A stretch of 64,000 bases of DNA from Ruegeria sp. HKCCD8929 (GTDB lineage: Bacteria; Pseudomonadota; Alphaproteobacteria; Rhodobacterales; Rhodobacteraceae), in the NCBI RefSeq assembly GCF_013031405.1, contig NZ_WPZY01000001.1, positions 248,001 to 312,000 on the forward strand. The letters are read 5' to 3'. Within the stretch, counting starts at the first letter, position 1, and each line of letters starts with the position of its first letter. Under the pieces are notes generated by a model, which did not search any database, had not been told where the DNA came from, and saw nothing but the letters and a program-made list of their open reading frames with translations. Shown here piece after piece: positions 53,194 to 63,385 of the stretch. Both the position numbers and the translations under genes were made by a program.

Positions 53194-55485
53194 TCACTCA
53201 AGCCCCAGTGCGGCTTTGCGGTTTCGGGCCCACTTGTTGATCGTGATGTCGAAGGTCAGTGCCATCAGCGACACGCAGATGCCCAGCACGAAGTTCTTGC
53301 CCAGATCGGTGCCCGCCAGCGTGCGCTGCAACTCCTGCCCCAGGTCCTGGGTGCCGATGAAGGCGGCGATGATGACCATGAAGAAGGCGAACATGATCGC
53401 CTGATTGAACCCCACCGCCATTGTGGGCAGCGCCAGCGGCAGTTGCACCGAAGTCAGCTTTTGCACCTGGGTCGCCCCGGACATGTCCGCGGCCTCGGTC
53501 ATCTCGGGGGGCACGTGGCGCAGTCCCTCGACCGTGTAGCGGGTCAGAGGCACCAGCGTAAAGATCAGGATCGAGAACACCACCGCAACGTCGTTCACCC
53601 CGAACAGCATGATCGCGGGGATCAGATAGATGAAGGACGGGAAGGTCTGAGCCGTATCCACAATGGTCAGCACAACCTTGTCACGCGGCCAGTCGCGCAC
53701 GGCCAGCCACAGGACAAGGAAGGTCGCTCCGAAGATGTAGAGCGACGGTGAGGTGGGTGAAAGAAACGCTGCAGACTCTTCAACCGCCGTGAAGAAGTGA
53801 TAAAGGCTTGAGACCAGCAGAGCGCCAAACAGGACGGGGATCCGTTTGAAGGCGAGGCCCACGAGCCCGATGGCAAAGTCCTTTGCGCTGCCCTGCAGGG
53901 ACAGTGGCGGCGCTGCTCCCCGTGCGGTCCAGATTGCCAGAGGGATGCCGATCAGCATGGCCAGGACTACCGCCGAGATCACTGTGTAAAGCGTGATGAC
54001 TGACCGATCCCACCAGCCGGTCGAGGCGACGATGGAAAAGAAGATGGCGGCGATAATCGCCTCGCGCCGTCCTGCCAGCCAATAGGCGAAACCGGCGATC
54101 ACCAGAATGAACGCAGGCGTGGGAACCCACAACAGCGCGTTGCGGAACGGGATCAGCACCTGCACATTCAGGAACCAGCGCAACCATTCGGTCGTGGCCT
54201 GTATCCCGTCAAGGTCGAGGAAATGTTTGATCGCGGTGTCGATCTCTTTGCCCTGTGACAGGTCCTGGGTGCGGTGCACGTCGCCGAGTACGCTGAAAAG
54301 ATACTGCAGGATATTGCCCTGATTTGCGCCCTCGATCAGCGTGTAGTTCGGCACGCGGTTTGACAGGTACGCAAGACCCAGAAAGACGACAAAGGCACCG
54401 CAGCCCAGAACCGTGTAGAAATGCCGTTTCCACCAGGGCGTGCCTTTCTCGAAATGCTCCGGCTGCTTGACCACCCAGGCTTTGGACAGCCGGTCCAACG
54501 TGACGGCCAGCAGCACGATGGTTACGCCGATCTCGAAACTGCGGCCCAGCTTGAACGAGTTCATCATCGCCAGCAGCTTTGCGCCCAGCCCTGGCATGCC
54601 GATGAACGCGGTCAGAACCACCATGGCAAGGCACAGCATGATGACCTGATTGACGCCCACCAGAATTTCCGTTCGCGCGGCGGGCAGATAGACGTGCCGC
54701 AGCATCTGCCAGCGGGTGCAGCCCGCCATCTTTCCGGCCTCGACCACTTCGGGGCTCACCTTTTGCAGGCCCAGCGTGGTCATCAGGATCATCGGTGGCA
54801 TGGCATAAATGATCGTGGCGACTGCGCCCGCGGTCGGACCGACCTTGAAGAAGATGACGGCAGGCAGCAGGTAGGTGAAGAACGGCAGCGTCTGCAGCAC
54901 CGCCAGAATCGGACGCATCGCCCGGTCGAACCAGTTGTATTTCCACGCGACAATACCCAGCGTCAGCCCGAAGACGAACGCAAGCGGCGCAGCGACACTG
55001 ATCACCGACAGGGTCTGCATCGCCAGTTTCCATTGCCCGACCAGCGCCGTCCAGAAGAACGTACCGCCCGCCAGCGCCGCCATGCGCCAGCCGCCTAAGT
55101 AATAGCCGATCACTGTGGCCACGGCCGCAATCGCAGACCATGAGATCGGGCCGATATTTGGCCAGCGCCGCTTGCCTTCCAGCAGGTTCGCCGTTGTGTT
55201 CAGCATGAACTCCAGCGGGCCCTCGGAAAACCACCGGGTGAGATAGATCAGACCCGGGCGCCCGGTTTCCATGTCGCCCTTGATGAAGTTGAAGAACGCG
55301 TCCAGCCATTGGGCGTAAGGCGGAATCAACCAGTCGGGCGGACGGTTCAGCCATTCGGGCAGCATGCCCACCGCCTTCAGAACCAGCAGCAACAGCGCGG
55401 CGCCGAAGATCAGCCGCAAGGCTGACATACGGCCCGAACTGCGCCGGTCGTCGCGAAGGGAGGTATGGTCGGTAACCGAGGCCAT
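53194..55485 (-). CDS. tmoV: TMAO ABC transporter permease (TmoV-like, duplicated)
   Basis: A 763-residue permease with two complete membrane units. Each has an ABC-permease EAA loop: EAGKMAGCTRWQMLRHVYLP in the first half and EAADMSGATQVQKLTSVQLP in the second. This duplicated layout is known for TmoV and for glycine-betaine permeases of the ProW kind. ATG at 55485 overlaps the TGA of tmoW by one base (TGATG); a GTG one codon upstream is also possible. It works with TmoW and TmoX to import TMAO. Confidence 0.9.
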   Translation of the reverse strand: MASVTDHTSLRDDRRSSGRMSALRLIFGAALLLLVLKAVGMLPEWLNRPPDWLIPPYAQWLDAFFNFIKGDMETGRPGLIYLTRWFSEGPLEFMLNTTANLLEGKRRWPNIGPISWSAIAAVATVIGYYLGGWRMAALAGGTFFWTALVGQWKLAMQTLSVISVAAPLAFVFGLTLGIVAWKYNWFDRAMRPILAVLQTLPFFTYLLPAVIFFKVGPTAGAVATIIYAMPPMILMTTLGLQKVSPEVVEAGKMAGCTRWQMLRHVYLPAARTEILVGVNQVIMLCLAMVVLTAFIGMPGLGAKLLAMMNSFKLGRSFEIGVTIVLLAVTLDRLSKAWVVKQPEHFEKGTPWWKRHFYTVLGCGAFVVFLGLAYLSNRVPNYTLIEGANQGNILQYLFSVLGDVHRTQDLSQGKEIDTAIKHFLDLDGIQATTEWLRWFLNVQVLIPFRNALLWVPTPAFILVIAGFAYWLAGRREAIIAAIFFSIVASTGWWDRSVITLYTVISAVVLAMLIGIPLAIWTARGAAPPLSLQGSAKDFAIGLVGLAFKRIPVLFGALLVSSLYHFFTAVEESAAFLSPTSPSLYIFGATFLVLWLAVRDWPRDKVVLTIVDTAQTFPSFIYLIPAIMLFGVNDVAVVFSILIFTLVPLTRYTVEGLRHVPPEMTEAADMSGATQVQKLTSVQLPLALPTMAVGFNQAIMFAFFMVIIAAFIGTQDLGQELQRTLAGTDLGKNFVLGICVSLMALTFDITINKWARNRKAALGLE

Positions 55486-56543
55486 CACCCGTCGCCCATC
55501 AGCACGTCCAGTGCGGCCTGACGGTTTAGCACGCCGACAACAGCGCCAGTGTCATCCGTGACAGGCAACTCGTCGCCGCTGTCCGACACCAACCTACGGG
55601 CTAGGTCATGTATTGTGGTTCGGGCGGCCACCGGCTGGCCGTCGGGGACGTGTCCGTTCAACGGGTGCGCCAGCGCGCCGGCATGCACCACGCGGGCCTT
55701 GTCGATTTCCTCGGTGAATTTGGCCACATAGTCTGTGGCCGGGTTCATGACGATCTTGTCTGGCGTATCACATTGCTCGACCGCGCCGTTCTTCATGATG
55801 GCAATGCGGTCGGCCAGCCGCAGCGCCTCGTCGAAATCGTGGGTGATGAACACGATGGTCTTGCCCAGCATCTCCTGCAGGCGCAGGAACTCGTCCTGCA
55901 TCTCGCGCCGGATCAGGGGATCGAGCGCCGAAAACGGCTCGTCCAGAAACCAGATGTCCGGCTCTATGGCAAGGCTGCGGGCAATACCCACCCGCTGTTG
56001 CTGACCGCCGGACAGCTCGCGCGGGAAGTACTCCTCGCGCCCCTCCAGACCGACAAGCCGGATCACCTCCAGCGCGCGGGCGCGTCGTTCGTGCCGGTCC
56101 TGGCCGCGCATCTCAAGCGGGAAGGCGACATTGTCCAGAACCGTGCGGTGCGGCAGCAGTCCGAAGGACTGGAACACCATGCCCATCTTGTTGCGGCGCA
56201 GCTCGATCAGCTCGTTCTCAGTCAGGGACATGATGTCCTGACCTTCGACTTCGATACTGCCGCCGGTGATGTCATGCAGCCGTGAAAAACAGCGCACGAG
56301 GGTCGATTTGCCCGACCCTGACAGCCCCATGATCACCAGCATTTCGCCGCGTCCGACCTCGATCGAGACATTCTTGACCCCGGCGATATAGCCATCCGCG
56401 CGGATCTCGTCATAGCTCTTCTCGCCCTGCATCCGGGCGAGGTAGCGCTCGGGGTCGGCGCCGAAGAGTTTCCAGACGTTGCGGCAGGAAATGACGGGCG
56501 TTTGGCTATTCAACGGAAGTTCCCCCTTGGATAGTGATGCCAC
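55485..56543 (-). CDS. tmoW: TMAO ABC transporter ATPase (TmoW-like)
   Basis: A 352-residue ATPase of the ProV/OpuA type: Walker A GLSGSGKST, Q-loop MVFQSFGLLPHRT, signature LSGGQQQRVGIARS, Walker B IWFLDEPFSALD, H-loop FITHDFDEA. A C-terminal CBS-like region (PVTDDTGAVVGVLNRQAALD) is present. The start taken is GTG; TTG at 56513, with AGGGGGAA just before it, is a serious alternative that would remove ten poorly conserved residues. Confidence 0.9.
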   Translation of the reverse strand: MASLSKGELPLNSQTPVISCRNVWKLFGADPERYLARMQGEKSYDEIRADGYIAGVKNVSIEVGRGEMLVIMGLSGSGKSTLVRCFSRLHDITGGSIEVEGQDIMSLTENELIELRRNKMGMVFQSFGLLPHRTVLDNVAFPLEMRGQDRHERRARALEVIRLVGLEGREEYFPRELSGGQQQRVGIARSLAIEPDIWFLDEPFSALDPLIRREMQDEFLRLQEMLGKTIVFITHDFDEALRLADRIAIMKNGAVEQCDTPDKIVMNPATDYVAKFTEEIDKARVVHAGALAHPLNGHVPDGQPVAARTTIHDLARRLVSDSGDELPVTDDTGAVVGVLNRQAALDVLMGDG

Positions 56544-56594
56544 CCCCGAACCGTCGAGGATGGCATCGGTCTCAGCCTGTGTTCAAGGACCGGC

Positions 56595-57762
<1,168 letters not shown>

Positions 57763-58701
57763 ATGTTGAAAAAGCGAAAGCTCTTGCCGCCCCTGGATTA
57801 TCTGCTGGCCTTCGAGGCAGCGGCCCAGCTTGGCAGTTTTGCGCGCGCGTCCGAGCAACTGAACCTTTCGGAAACTGCGATCAGCCGCAAGGTGCGTTTG
57901 CTGGAACAACACTATGATCTGCCCCTTTTCGTGCGCGGTCACCGGTCGATCACTCTGACGTCGCACGGAGCGGCATTGCTGTCATCGGTCGGGCAGTCAT
58001 TGGACATCCTGCGCGACGCCTCCGAGGATATCTTTGCGCATCACACCAACAATACCGTGACACTCGCCGCGACCAATTCGGTTGCGGCGCTTTGGTTGAT
58101 GCCACGGCTGCGCACCTTCAGGCGCAGCAATACGCGGGTCAAGATCATGCTGGTTGCCAGTGACAGCGACGAAGAGTGCATGTCCGAGGAAATGGATCTA
58201 ACGATCCTGCGCGGTGAAGGCATCTGGCCCGGTTTTGAGGCGCGAATGCTGTTTGGGGAGACAGTGTTCCCGGTCTGCTCGCCGGGTTATCTCCATCGCG
58301 TCCCGCAGGCCGCCCGGTTAAAGGATCTGCCCGGGGTCGATCTGATCGAGGTGCGCAGCAGCCATACCGAGTGGATGGACTGGCGCACGTGGCTGGGTCA
58401 TCAGGGGGCTGAGGACGTGACGCTTGACCGCGCCGCCTTTTTCAACACCTACCCGCTGGCGATCCAGGCGGCGGTGGACGGGCTGGGCGTGGCGCTGGGG
58501 TGGGGCCATCTGGTCGACCACCTGCTGGACGCGGGCAAGCTGGTCCGGCCCGTGCAGCAAAGCTATGCCCGCACCGAGAGCGGGTACTTTCTGCTCAGGA
58601 ATATCGAAAAGAAACGCTTTGCCGAGCAGGAGATTGTCGAGGATTGGCTGGTCAGGGCCAGTGAAGCGCGCAGGCGGTTCACGCCGCCTCGCGCAGACTG
58701 A
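57763..58701 (+). CDS. LysR-family regulator (GcvA-like) of the TMAO cluster
   Basis: A 312-residue LysR regulator. DNA-binding half: PPLDYLLAFEAAAQLGSFAR and SETAISRKVRLLEQHYDL; effector domain: NTVTLAATNSVAALWLMPRL. The type is that of GcvA, which fits a pathway feeding one-carbon units. It is divergent from tmoX and convergent with tmm (3 bases between stops), so it sits in the middle of the two transcripts that it would be expected to control. The effector is unknown; TMA or TMAO would be natural guesses. Confidence 0.87.
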   Translation: MLKKRKLLPPLDYLLAFEAAAQLGSFARASEQLNLSETAISRKVRLLEQHYDLPLFVRGHRSITLTSHGAALLSSVGQSLDILRDASEDIFAHHTNNTVTLAATNSVAALWLMPRLRTFRRSNTRVKIMLVASDSDEECMSEEMDLTILRGEGIWPGFEARMLFGETVFPVCSPGYLHRVPQAARLKDLPGVDLIEVRSSHTEWMDWRTWLGHQGAEDVTLDRAAFFNTYPLAIQAAVDGLGVALGWGHLVDHLLDAGKLVRPVQQSYARTESGYFLLRNIEKKRFAEQEIVEDWLVRASEARRRFTPPRAD

Positions 58702-58704
58702 GCG

Positions 58705-60042
58705 TCAGACCTCAAGGTAACTTTCCAGACTGTCGTCCAACGCTTCGACCCAGACCGTATGATGCGGGGGTGCCATGGTGCCGGTCATCGGGCTGACATA
58801 GCCATGATCGCGGAAGGTCATGATGTTCTTTTTCTTGTGCTTCTTCCACTCGTAGAAGGCCTGATTTGCAGCCTCGATGTCGAAACTGGGGTAATCGGTT
58901 TCGTCGATCAGTTCCTGCGTATAGGCGCCCTGATAGGCGATGCAGGCATAGTCATCAGCTAGGGCATCCTCGTCGGTCTGGCGTTGCCTCCAATCGGCTT
59001 CCATCGTCTGACGGTCGGGCAGGGCGATCTTTCCCATGATCGCATCGCGAACCCACCAGGCCTGCGCATCGAACATGTTGAACGTGTACCACTGGTCCTG
59101 CATCCCGAGGTAGAAGAGATCGGGGTTGTTGGTCCAGACCACGCCTTTGTAGAGATCGTTTGCGGCCAGCCGGTTGGCGGTCTTCAACCGCAGGTCATCG
59201 GGCAGAAACGGGAAATGGTGTTTGTATCCGGTGCATAGGATGATCGCATCGACCTCGCGTGAGCTGCCGTCAATAAAGTAAGCTGTGCGCCCCTCGACGC
59301 GCTCGAGGTTAGGAACCTCTTGCCAGTTGTCAGGCCAGTCATAGCCCATCGGTGCTGTGCGGTGGGCGACGGTGACGGACTTACAGCCGTATTTCCAACA
59401 TTGCGAGCCGATATCCTCGGCCGAATACGAGGTGCCGAGGATCAGGATGTCCTTGCCGATGAATTCCCGTGCATCTCGGAAATCATGGGCGTGCAGAATG
59501 CGGCCGTTGAACCCTTCGAAACCCGGATAGTGGGGCACGTTGGGGACCGAGAAATGTCCGGTTGCGACTACGACATGATCGAAAGTTTCGGAAGTTTCTG
59601 TATCGGTTGCCGTGTCCCGGCTCACCACTTCGAACCCGCCGTCCGGCATGGCGCGCACGTCGCGGACAATCGTGTTGAACCGGATCTTGTCGCGCACACC
59701 CGCTTTCTTGACCCGCCCTTCTATATAGTCGAACAGGACCGCCCGGGGTGGATAGCTGGCAATCGGTTTGCCGAAATGCTCGTCAAACGTGTAGTCGGCA
59801 AATTCCAGACCTTCCTTGGGTCCGTTGGACCACAGGTAGCGGTACATCGACCCGTGGCATGGGTTGCCGTGCTCGTCCACACCGGTGCGCCAAGTGTAGC
59901 GCCACAATCCGCCCCAATCGGGCTGTTTTTCGTAGCAGACGATCTCGGGCACATCCTGGCCCTTGTCCGCGGCGGACTGGAATGCCCGGAGTTGAGCAAG
60001 CCCTGACGGTCCCGCGCCGATCACACATATACGCTTGGTCAT
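58705..60042 (-). CDS. tmm: Trimethylamine monooxygenase (Tmm, bacterial FMO)
   Basis: A 445-residue flavin monooxygenase. The FAD site is [13 protein letters not shown] (G9-G14), the FMO motif [11 protein letters not shown] spans F178-F188, and the NADPH site is GTSYSAED (203-210), with Tyr206 at the position reported to be important in marine Tmm. Tmm adds oxygen to trimethylamine to give TMAO in the cytosol, using NADPH and O2. The ATG is preceded by GGAGGAAGTTGA. It lies at the 3' end of a leftward run mgsB-mgsC-unknown-nitrilase-unknown-tmm. Confidence 0.92.
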   Translation of the reverse strand: MTKRICVIGAGPSGLAQLRAFQSAADKGQDVPEIVCYEKQPDWGGLWRYTWRTGVDEHGNPCHGSMYRYLWSNGPKEGLEFADYTFDEHFGKPIASYPPRAVLFDYIEGRVKKAGVRDKIRFNTIVRDVRAMPDGGFEVVSRDTATDTETSETFDHVVVATGHFSVPNVPHYPGFEGFNGRILHAHDFRDAREFIGKDILILGTSYSAEDIGSQCWKYGCKSVTVAHRTAPMGYDWPDNWQEVPNLERVEGRTAYFIDGSSREVDAIILCTGYKHHFPFLPDDLRLKTANRLAANDLYKGVVWTNNPDLFYLGMQDQWYTFNMFDAQAWWVRDAIMGKIALPDRQTMEADWRQRQTDEDALADDYACIAYQGAYTQELIDETDYPSFDIEAANQAFYEWKKHKKKNIMTFRDHGYVSPMTGTMAPPHHTVWVEALDDSLESYLEV

Positions 60043-60091
60043 TCAACTTCCTCCACGATTGTCTTGTGTTCTGACAGGCTGCCTGTCGCCG

Positions 60092-60676
60092 CTAACCCGT
60101 CCCCGAGGTTGAGGCGGTCCAATCCGGCTCAAACCCCAAAACCACCGTCTCGCCGGGCAGGTTGGGATTGAACAGGCGGTTATGGGCCATCGTTGCGCGA
60201 TGCAGGGGGTTGTGCGAGGCCAGTTTCCAGACCTTGCAGTCAAGGTCGAAGCGCTGCGCATAGGCCTCGAACACCAGCGTCACCCGTTGCGCCGCGTGCA
60301 GCCGATGGGCGCCGGGTGAGCCGGGCGGGAAGGTGGCCGTCAGGATGTCAGAGAACTCGGCGGCCTTTTGGAAATAGGTGGCGGACAGGAACCGGATCGC
60401 CTGATCGCGCCGTTGCGCGGGGTCGTTTGTCTTGGCGGCCATATGTTCGAATTCCGGCGTCATGGAGTAGCCGGGTGCCTTGTTCAGAACGGTGATGATA
60501 TGGCCCATCGGTTCGGCCTCACCCGCCAGCAGCACAGCGGGTGAGATCGCGTCATCGGGGCGGCCTTCGGCATCGCGCATGGCTATCTGGCGCACCCGGC
60601 ATTGCCATTTCAGGAACGTCATGCGCAGCGGATCATCGGACATGGTCTGACCAAGGGATGTAGCGAGGGAACTCAT
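60092..60676 (-). CDS. Protein of unknown function upstream of tmm
   Basis: A 194-residue soluble protein, mixed alpha/beta, no signal, no membrane helix, with conserved-looking runs such as RMTFLKWQCRVRQIAMRD (opening), EPMGHIITVLNKAPGYSM and NPLHRATMAHNRLFNPNLPG (closing). Its ATG overlaps the TGA of the nitrilase gene (ATGA), and tmm starts 49 bases after it. I recognise no catalytic or cofactor motif. Coupling to nitrilase and tmm places it in methylated-amine metabolism. Confidence 0.75.
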   Translation of the reverse strand: MSSLATSLGQTMSDDPLRMTFLKWQCRVRQIAMRDAEGRPDDAISPAVLLAGEAEPMGHIITVLNKAPGYSMTPEFEHMAAKTNDPAQRRDQAIRFLSATYFQKAAEFSDILTATFPPGSPGAHRLHAAQRVTLVFEAYAQRFDLDCKVWKLASHNPLHRATMAHNRLFNPNLPGETVVLGFEPDWTASTSGTG

Positions 60677-61521
60677 GCGACACTCTGTTTACGGTTGCGG
60701 GCACTGCGAAACGGGCGGTCGTGGCTGAGGCTGGGAATGCGGGCGGCAGTGCGCCCGACAAGGTCGAGGTCGATCCGGACCTGAACCACTCCGGGCAGAT
60801 CGCCGCCATCGGCAACCACCTCGCCCCAAGGATTGACCACCAGCGAATGGCCATAGCTTTGGCCGCCACCCGGAATGTCGCCAATTGCGCAGGCAGAGAC
60901 GACGAAACACGTGTTTTCGATAGCGCGGGCGCGGTTGAGGATATGCCAATGCGCCTCGCCCGTGCGGCGGGTGAAGGCGGCAGGGCAGCAGATGATCTCT
61001 GCCCCGGCGGTGGCGAGGTCGCGGAACAGATGCGGAAACCGCAGATCGTAACAGATTGTGTGTCCGACCGCGGCAAAGGGCGTTTCGTGCAGGACAGCCT
61101 CATCCCCCGGCGCGATGGTCTGGCTTTCGCGGTAAACTTCCGTTTCCGAGAGCGTCACATCGAACATGTGAATCTTGTCGTAGCGCCCGCGCACCTCTCC
61201 CTGATCGTCCAGCATCAGGCCGCGGTTCACGATACGCCCATCGGCGCCATCCACAGCGATCGAGCCGATGTTGATCCAGACCTTGTGCCGGGCGGCAAAG
61301 CCACGCATCGCCGTCAGGAAGGGATGTGCACCCTCTGGCGCACTGGGTGGGGTCAGGGCCTGCCCGTCCGACCTGAGCCCGCCGCAGTACTCCGGGAGAA
61401 ACAGGATATCCGCACCCGCCTGCACCGCTGCCTCTGCCATCGACAGCGCCTCGTCCAGCGCGGACGCGAAATCCGGCATCGGGCGGGTTTGCAGGCAGGC
61501 GATGTCCAGCGGGCGCGGCAT
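60673..61521 (-). CDS. Carbon-nitrogen hydrolase (nitrilase superfamily, Nit2-like)
   Basis: A 282-residue amidase with the complete catalytic triad: E44 in LFLPEYCGG, K116 in YDKIHMFDV, C157 in HTICYDLRFP; a second Glu (E132) lies in the ESQTI segment. Relatives such as omega-amidase (Nit2) hydrolyse small amides. In this place, between genes for TMA oxidation and N-methylglutamate synthase, a formamide or gamma-glutamyl/omega-amide substrate is conceivable but unproved. It starts 4 bases after the upstream gene and overlaps the next by ATGA. Confidence 0.85.
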   Translation of the reverse strand: MPRPLDIACLQTRPMPDFASALDEALSMAEAAVQAGADILFLPEYCGGLRSDGQALTPPSAPEGAHPFLTAMRGFAARHKVWINIGSIAVDGADGRIVNRGLMLDDQGEVRGRYDKIHMFDVTLSETEVYRESQTIAPGDEAVLHETPFAAVGHTICYDLRFPHLFRDLATAGAEIICCPAAFTRRTGEAHWHILNRARAIENTCFVVSACAIGDIPGGGQSYGHSLVVNPWGEVVADGGDLPGVVQVRIDLDLVGRTAARIPSLSHDRPFRSARNRKQSVA

Positions 61522-61525
61522 GGGT

Positions 61526-61939
61526 TCAGAACTTCATATAAGCTTTTCTCAACATGACCAGCGGGTGGCGGTCCGACATCTGGAACTTGATCAACAACTC
61601 GCGCGCGATCATGTCCCGGTCCTGCTGATTGTCGGGTAGTTCGATACTGTCGGGGATGCGCACCCAGCCGTTGATGTTGCGGTCGAACACGGCAGGTTTG
61701 CCTTCTTCGTACCCCATGTGGATGTCCTCCAACCAGTTCAAATCGTCCCAACCCATCACTTCCATGTATTGCTTCAGGAAGGGGGTCAGGCGCCCGTAGT
61801 CGGGGACCAAGTTCACGTCATAGCGATAGCCGATATGCTGGCCGATCTCTTTTTCGCGTTCGGTTTCAAGCCCTTCGGCGTCATTCAGGAACTGATCGAC
61901 ATCCTTGATTTCGGAACCGCGATATTGTGTTCCAGCCAT
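61526..61939 (-). CDS. Protein of unknown function between mgsC and the nitrilase gene
   Basis: A 137-residue soluble acidic protein with an AAGGAG site before the ATG. Notable runs are IGQHIGYRYDVNLVPDYGRL, the Trp-rich VMGWDDLNWLEDIHMGYEEG and a C-terminal SDRHPLVMLRKAYMKF. No signal, no membrane helix and no known motif. It sits 38 bases after the MgsC stop and 4 bases before the nitrilase, in one direction, so it is part of the same transcript. The role may be a small subunit of a neighbouring enzyme. Confidence 0.75.
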   Translation of the reverse strand: MAGTQYRGSEIKDVDQFLNDAEGLETEREKEIGQHIGYRYDVNLVPDYGRLTPFLKQYMEVMGWDDLNWLEDIHMGYEEGKPAVFDRNINGWVRIPDSIELPDNQQDRDMIARELLIKFQMSDRHPLVMLRKAYMKF

Positions 61940-61977
61940 GTCTTACTCCTTTCAGGTGATGGGAGCGGGTGCGTCCA

Positions 61978-63342
61978 TCACAGGTGGTGATAGTCTTCAA
62001 CGCCGACTGTGTGATTGGTGCCAGCCAGAGGCACACCGGCCATTGCACTGGCCTCCATTGTCAGCGCCGCCAGATCCTCGGGTTCGAGGCTGTGCAGATG
62101 CGTCTTGCCACAGGCGCGGGCAAAAAGCTGCGCCTCGATGGTCAGCGTATGGAGGAAGTTGTAGACGCGCTCGGCGGCCTCATCCGGGTCCAGTCGCTGA
62201 CGCAGCACCGGGTCCTGGGTCGCCACGCCGACCGGGCAGCGGCCTGTGTGGCAGTGGTAGCAATAGCCGGGCTCGGCACCGATTTCTTCGGGATAGTTGG
62301 CTTCGGGGATGTCCTTGTTGCAGTTGAGTGCCATCATCGCCGAATGGCCAATGGCTATGGCGTCTGCGCCAAGTGCGATGGCCTTGGCCACGTCGGCGCC
62401 GTTGCGAATGCCGCCCGCGTAGATCAGCGTGATCTCGCCGCGCTTGCCCAGATCGTCGATTGCTTTGCGCGCCTGCCGGATCGCCGCGATGCCGGGCACG
62501 CCGGTATCTTCGGTGGCCAGATGCGGACCGGCCCCGGTGCCGCCCTCCATGCCGTCGATATAGATCGAATCCGGGTCGCATTTCACCGCCATGCGCACGT
62601 CGTCATAGACGCGGCTGGCCCCCAGTTTCAGCTGGATCGGGATCATGCCACCGGTCGCCTCACGAATTTCGAGGATCTTCAGCGCCAGATCGTCCGGGCC
62701 CAGCCAATCCGGGTGACGGGCGGGCGAGCGCTGGTCGATACCTGCGGGCAGCGAGCGCATCTCAGCCACCTGATCAGTCACTTTCTGGCCCATCAGGTGC
62801 CCACCGAGGCCAACCTTGCAGCCCTGACCGATGAAAAACTCACAGCCATCGGCCAGAACCAGATGGTTTGGGTTGAAGCCATAGCGCGATTGAATGCACT
62901 GGTAGAACCATTTCGAGCTATAGCGGCGTTCATCCGGGATCATCCCGCCTTCGCCGGAGCATGTCGCAGTGCCAGCCATGGTCGCCCCACGCGCCAGCGC
63001 CGTCTTGGCTTCGTAGGACAGCGCGCCAAAGCTCATCCCGGTGATGTAGACCGGAATATCCAGCTCCAGCGGGCGGCCAGCGCGCGGGCCGATCACCGTC
63101 CTGGTCTCGCACTTCTCGCGATAGCCTTCGATAACGAACCGGGTCAGCGTTCCAGGAAGGAAGGTCAGGTCATCCCAGTGTGGGATCTTCTTGAACAGGG
63201 AAAAGCCGCGCATCCGATAGCGTCCAAGCTCGGACTTGATGTGGATGTCGTCCATCACACGCGGCGGGAATATGAAACTGTCTCCGATGCGGTTTACGTC
63301 TCGGGCCAGTGCGGGTTTTTGTGTCGGGCTTCCGTCAGGCAT
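61978..63342 (-). CDS. mgsC: N-methylglutamate synthase subunit C (GltB FMN-domain homologue)
   Basis: A 454-residue protein corresponding to the FMN/Fe-S part of glutamate synthase. The phosphate-binding barrel segments GMSFGALSYEAKTALARG and YIDGMEGGTGAGPHL are present, and Cys ligands in YCYHCHTGRCPVG near residue 360 hold a 3Fe-4S cluster. With MgsA and MgsB it makes N-methylglutamate from methylamine and glutamate in the indirect methylamine pathway. The start has AAAGGA upstream; the next gene toward the right is mgsB. A glutamate-synthase-like role is the main alternative, but the split gene form favours Mgs. Confidence 0.87.
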   Translation of the reverse strand: MPDGSPTQKPALARDVNRIGDSFIFPPRVMDDIHIKSELGRYRMRGFSLFKKIPHWDDLTFLPGTLTRFVIEGYREKCETRTVIGPRAGRPLELDIPVYITGMSFGALSYEAKTALARGATMAGTATCSGEGGMIPDERRYSSKWFYQCIQSRYGFNPNHLVLADGCEFFIGQGCKVGLGGHLMGQKVTDQVAEMRSLPAGIDQRSPARHPDWLGPDDLALKILEIREATGGMIPIQLKLGASRVYDDVRMAVKCDPDSIYIDGMEGGTGAGPHLATEDTGVPGIAAIRQARKAIDDLGKRGEITLIYAGGIRNGADVAKAIALGADAIAIGHSAMMALNCNKDIPEANYPEEIGAEPGYCYHCHTGRCPVGVATQDPVLRQRLDPDEAAERVYNFLHTLTIEAQLFARACGKTHLHSLEPEDLAALTMEASAMAGVPLAGTNHTVGVEDYHHL

Positions 63343-63385
63343 TTTGCACGTCCTTTCAATCCGGTAACGGGTGGCTAGGCCATCC

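Noticed and set aside
60673-61521. Amidase as gamma-glutamylmethylamide hydrolase
   Set aside because: Context would suit such a role, but sequence only shows the nitrilase triad, so I left the substrate open.
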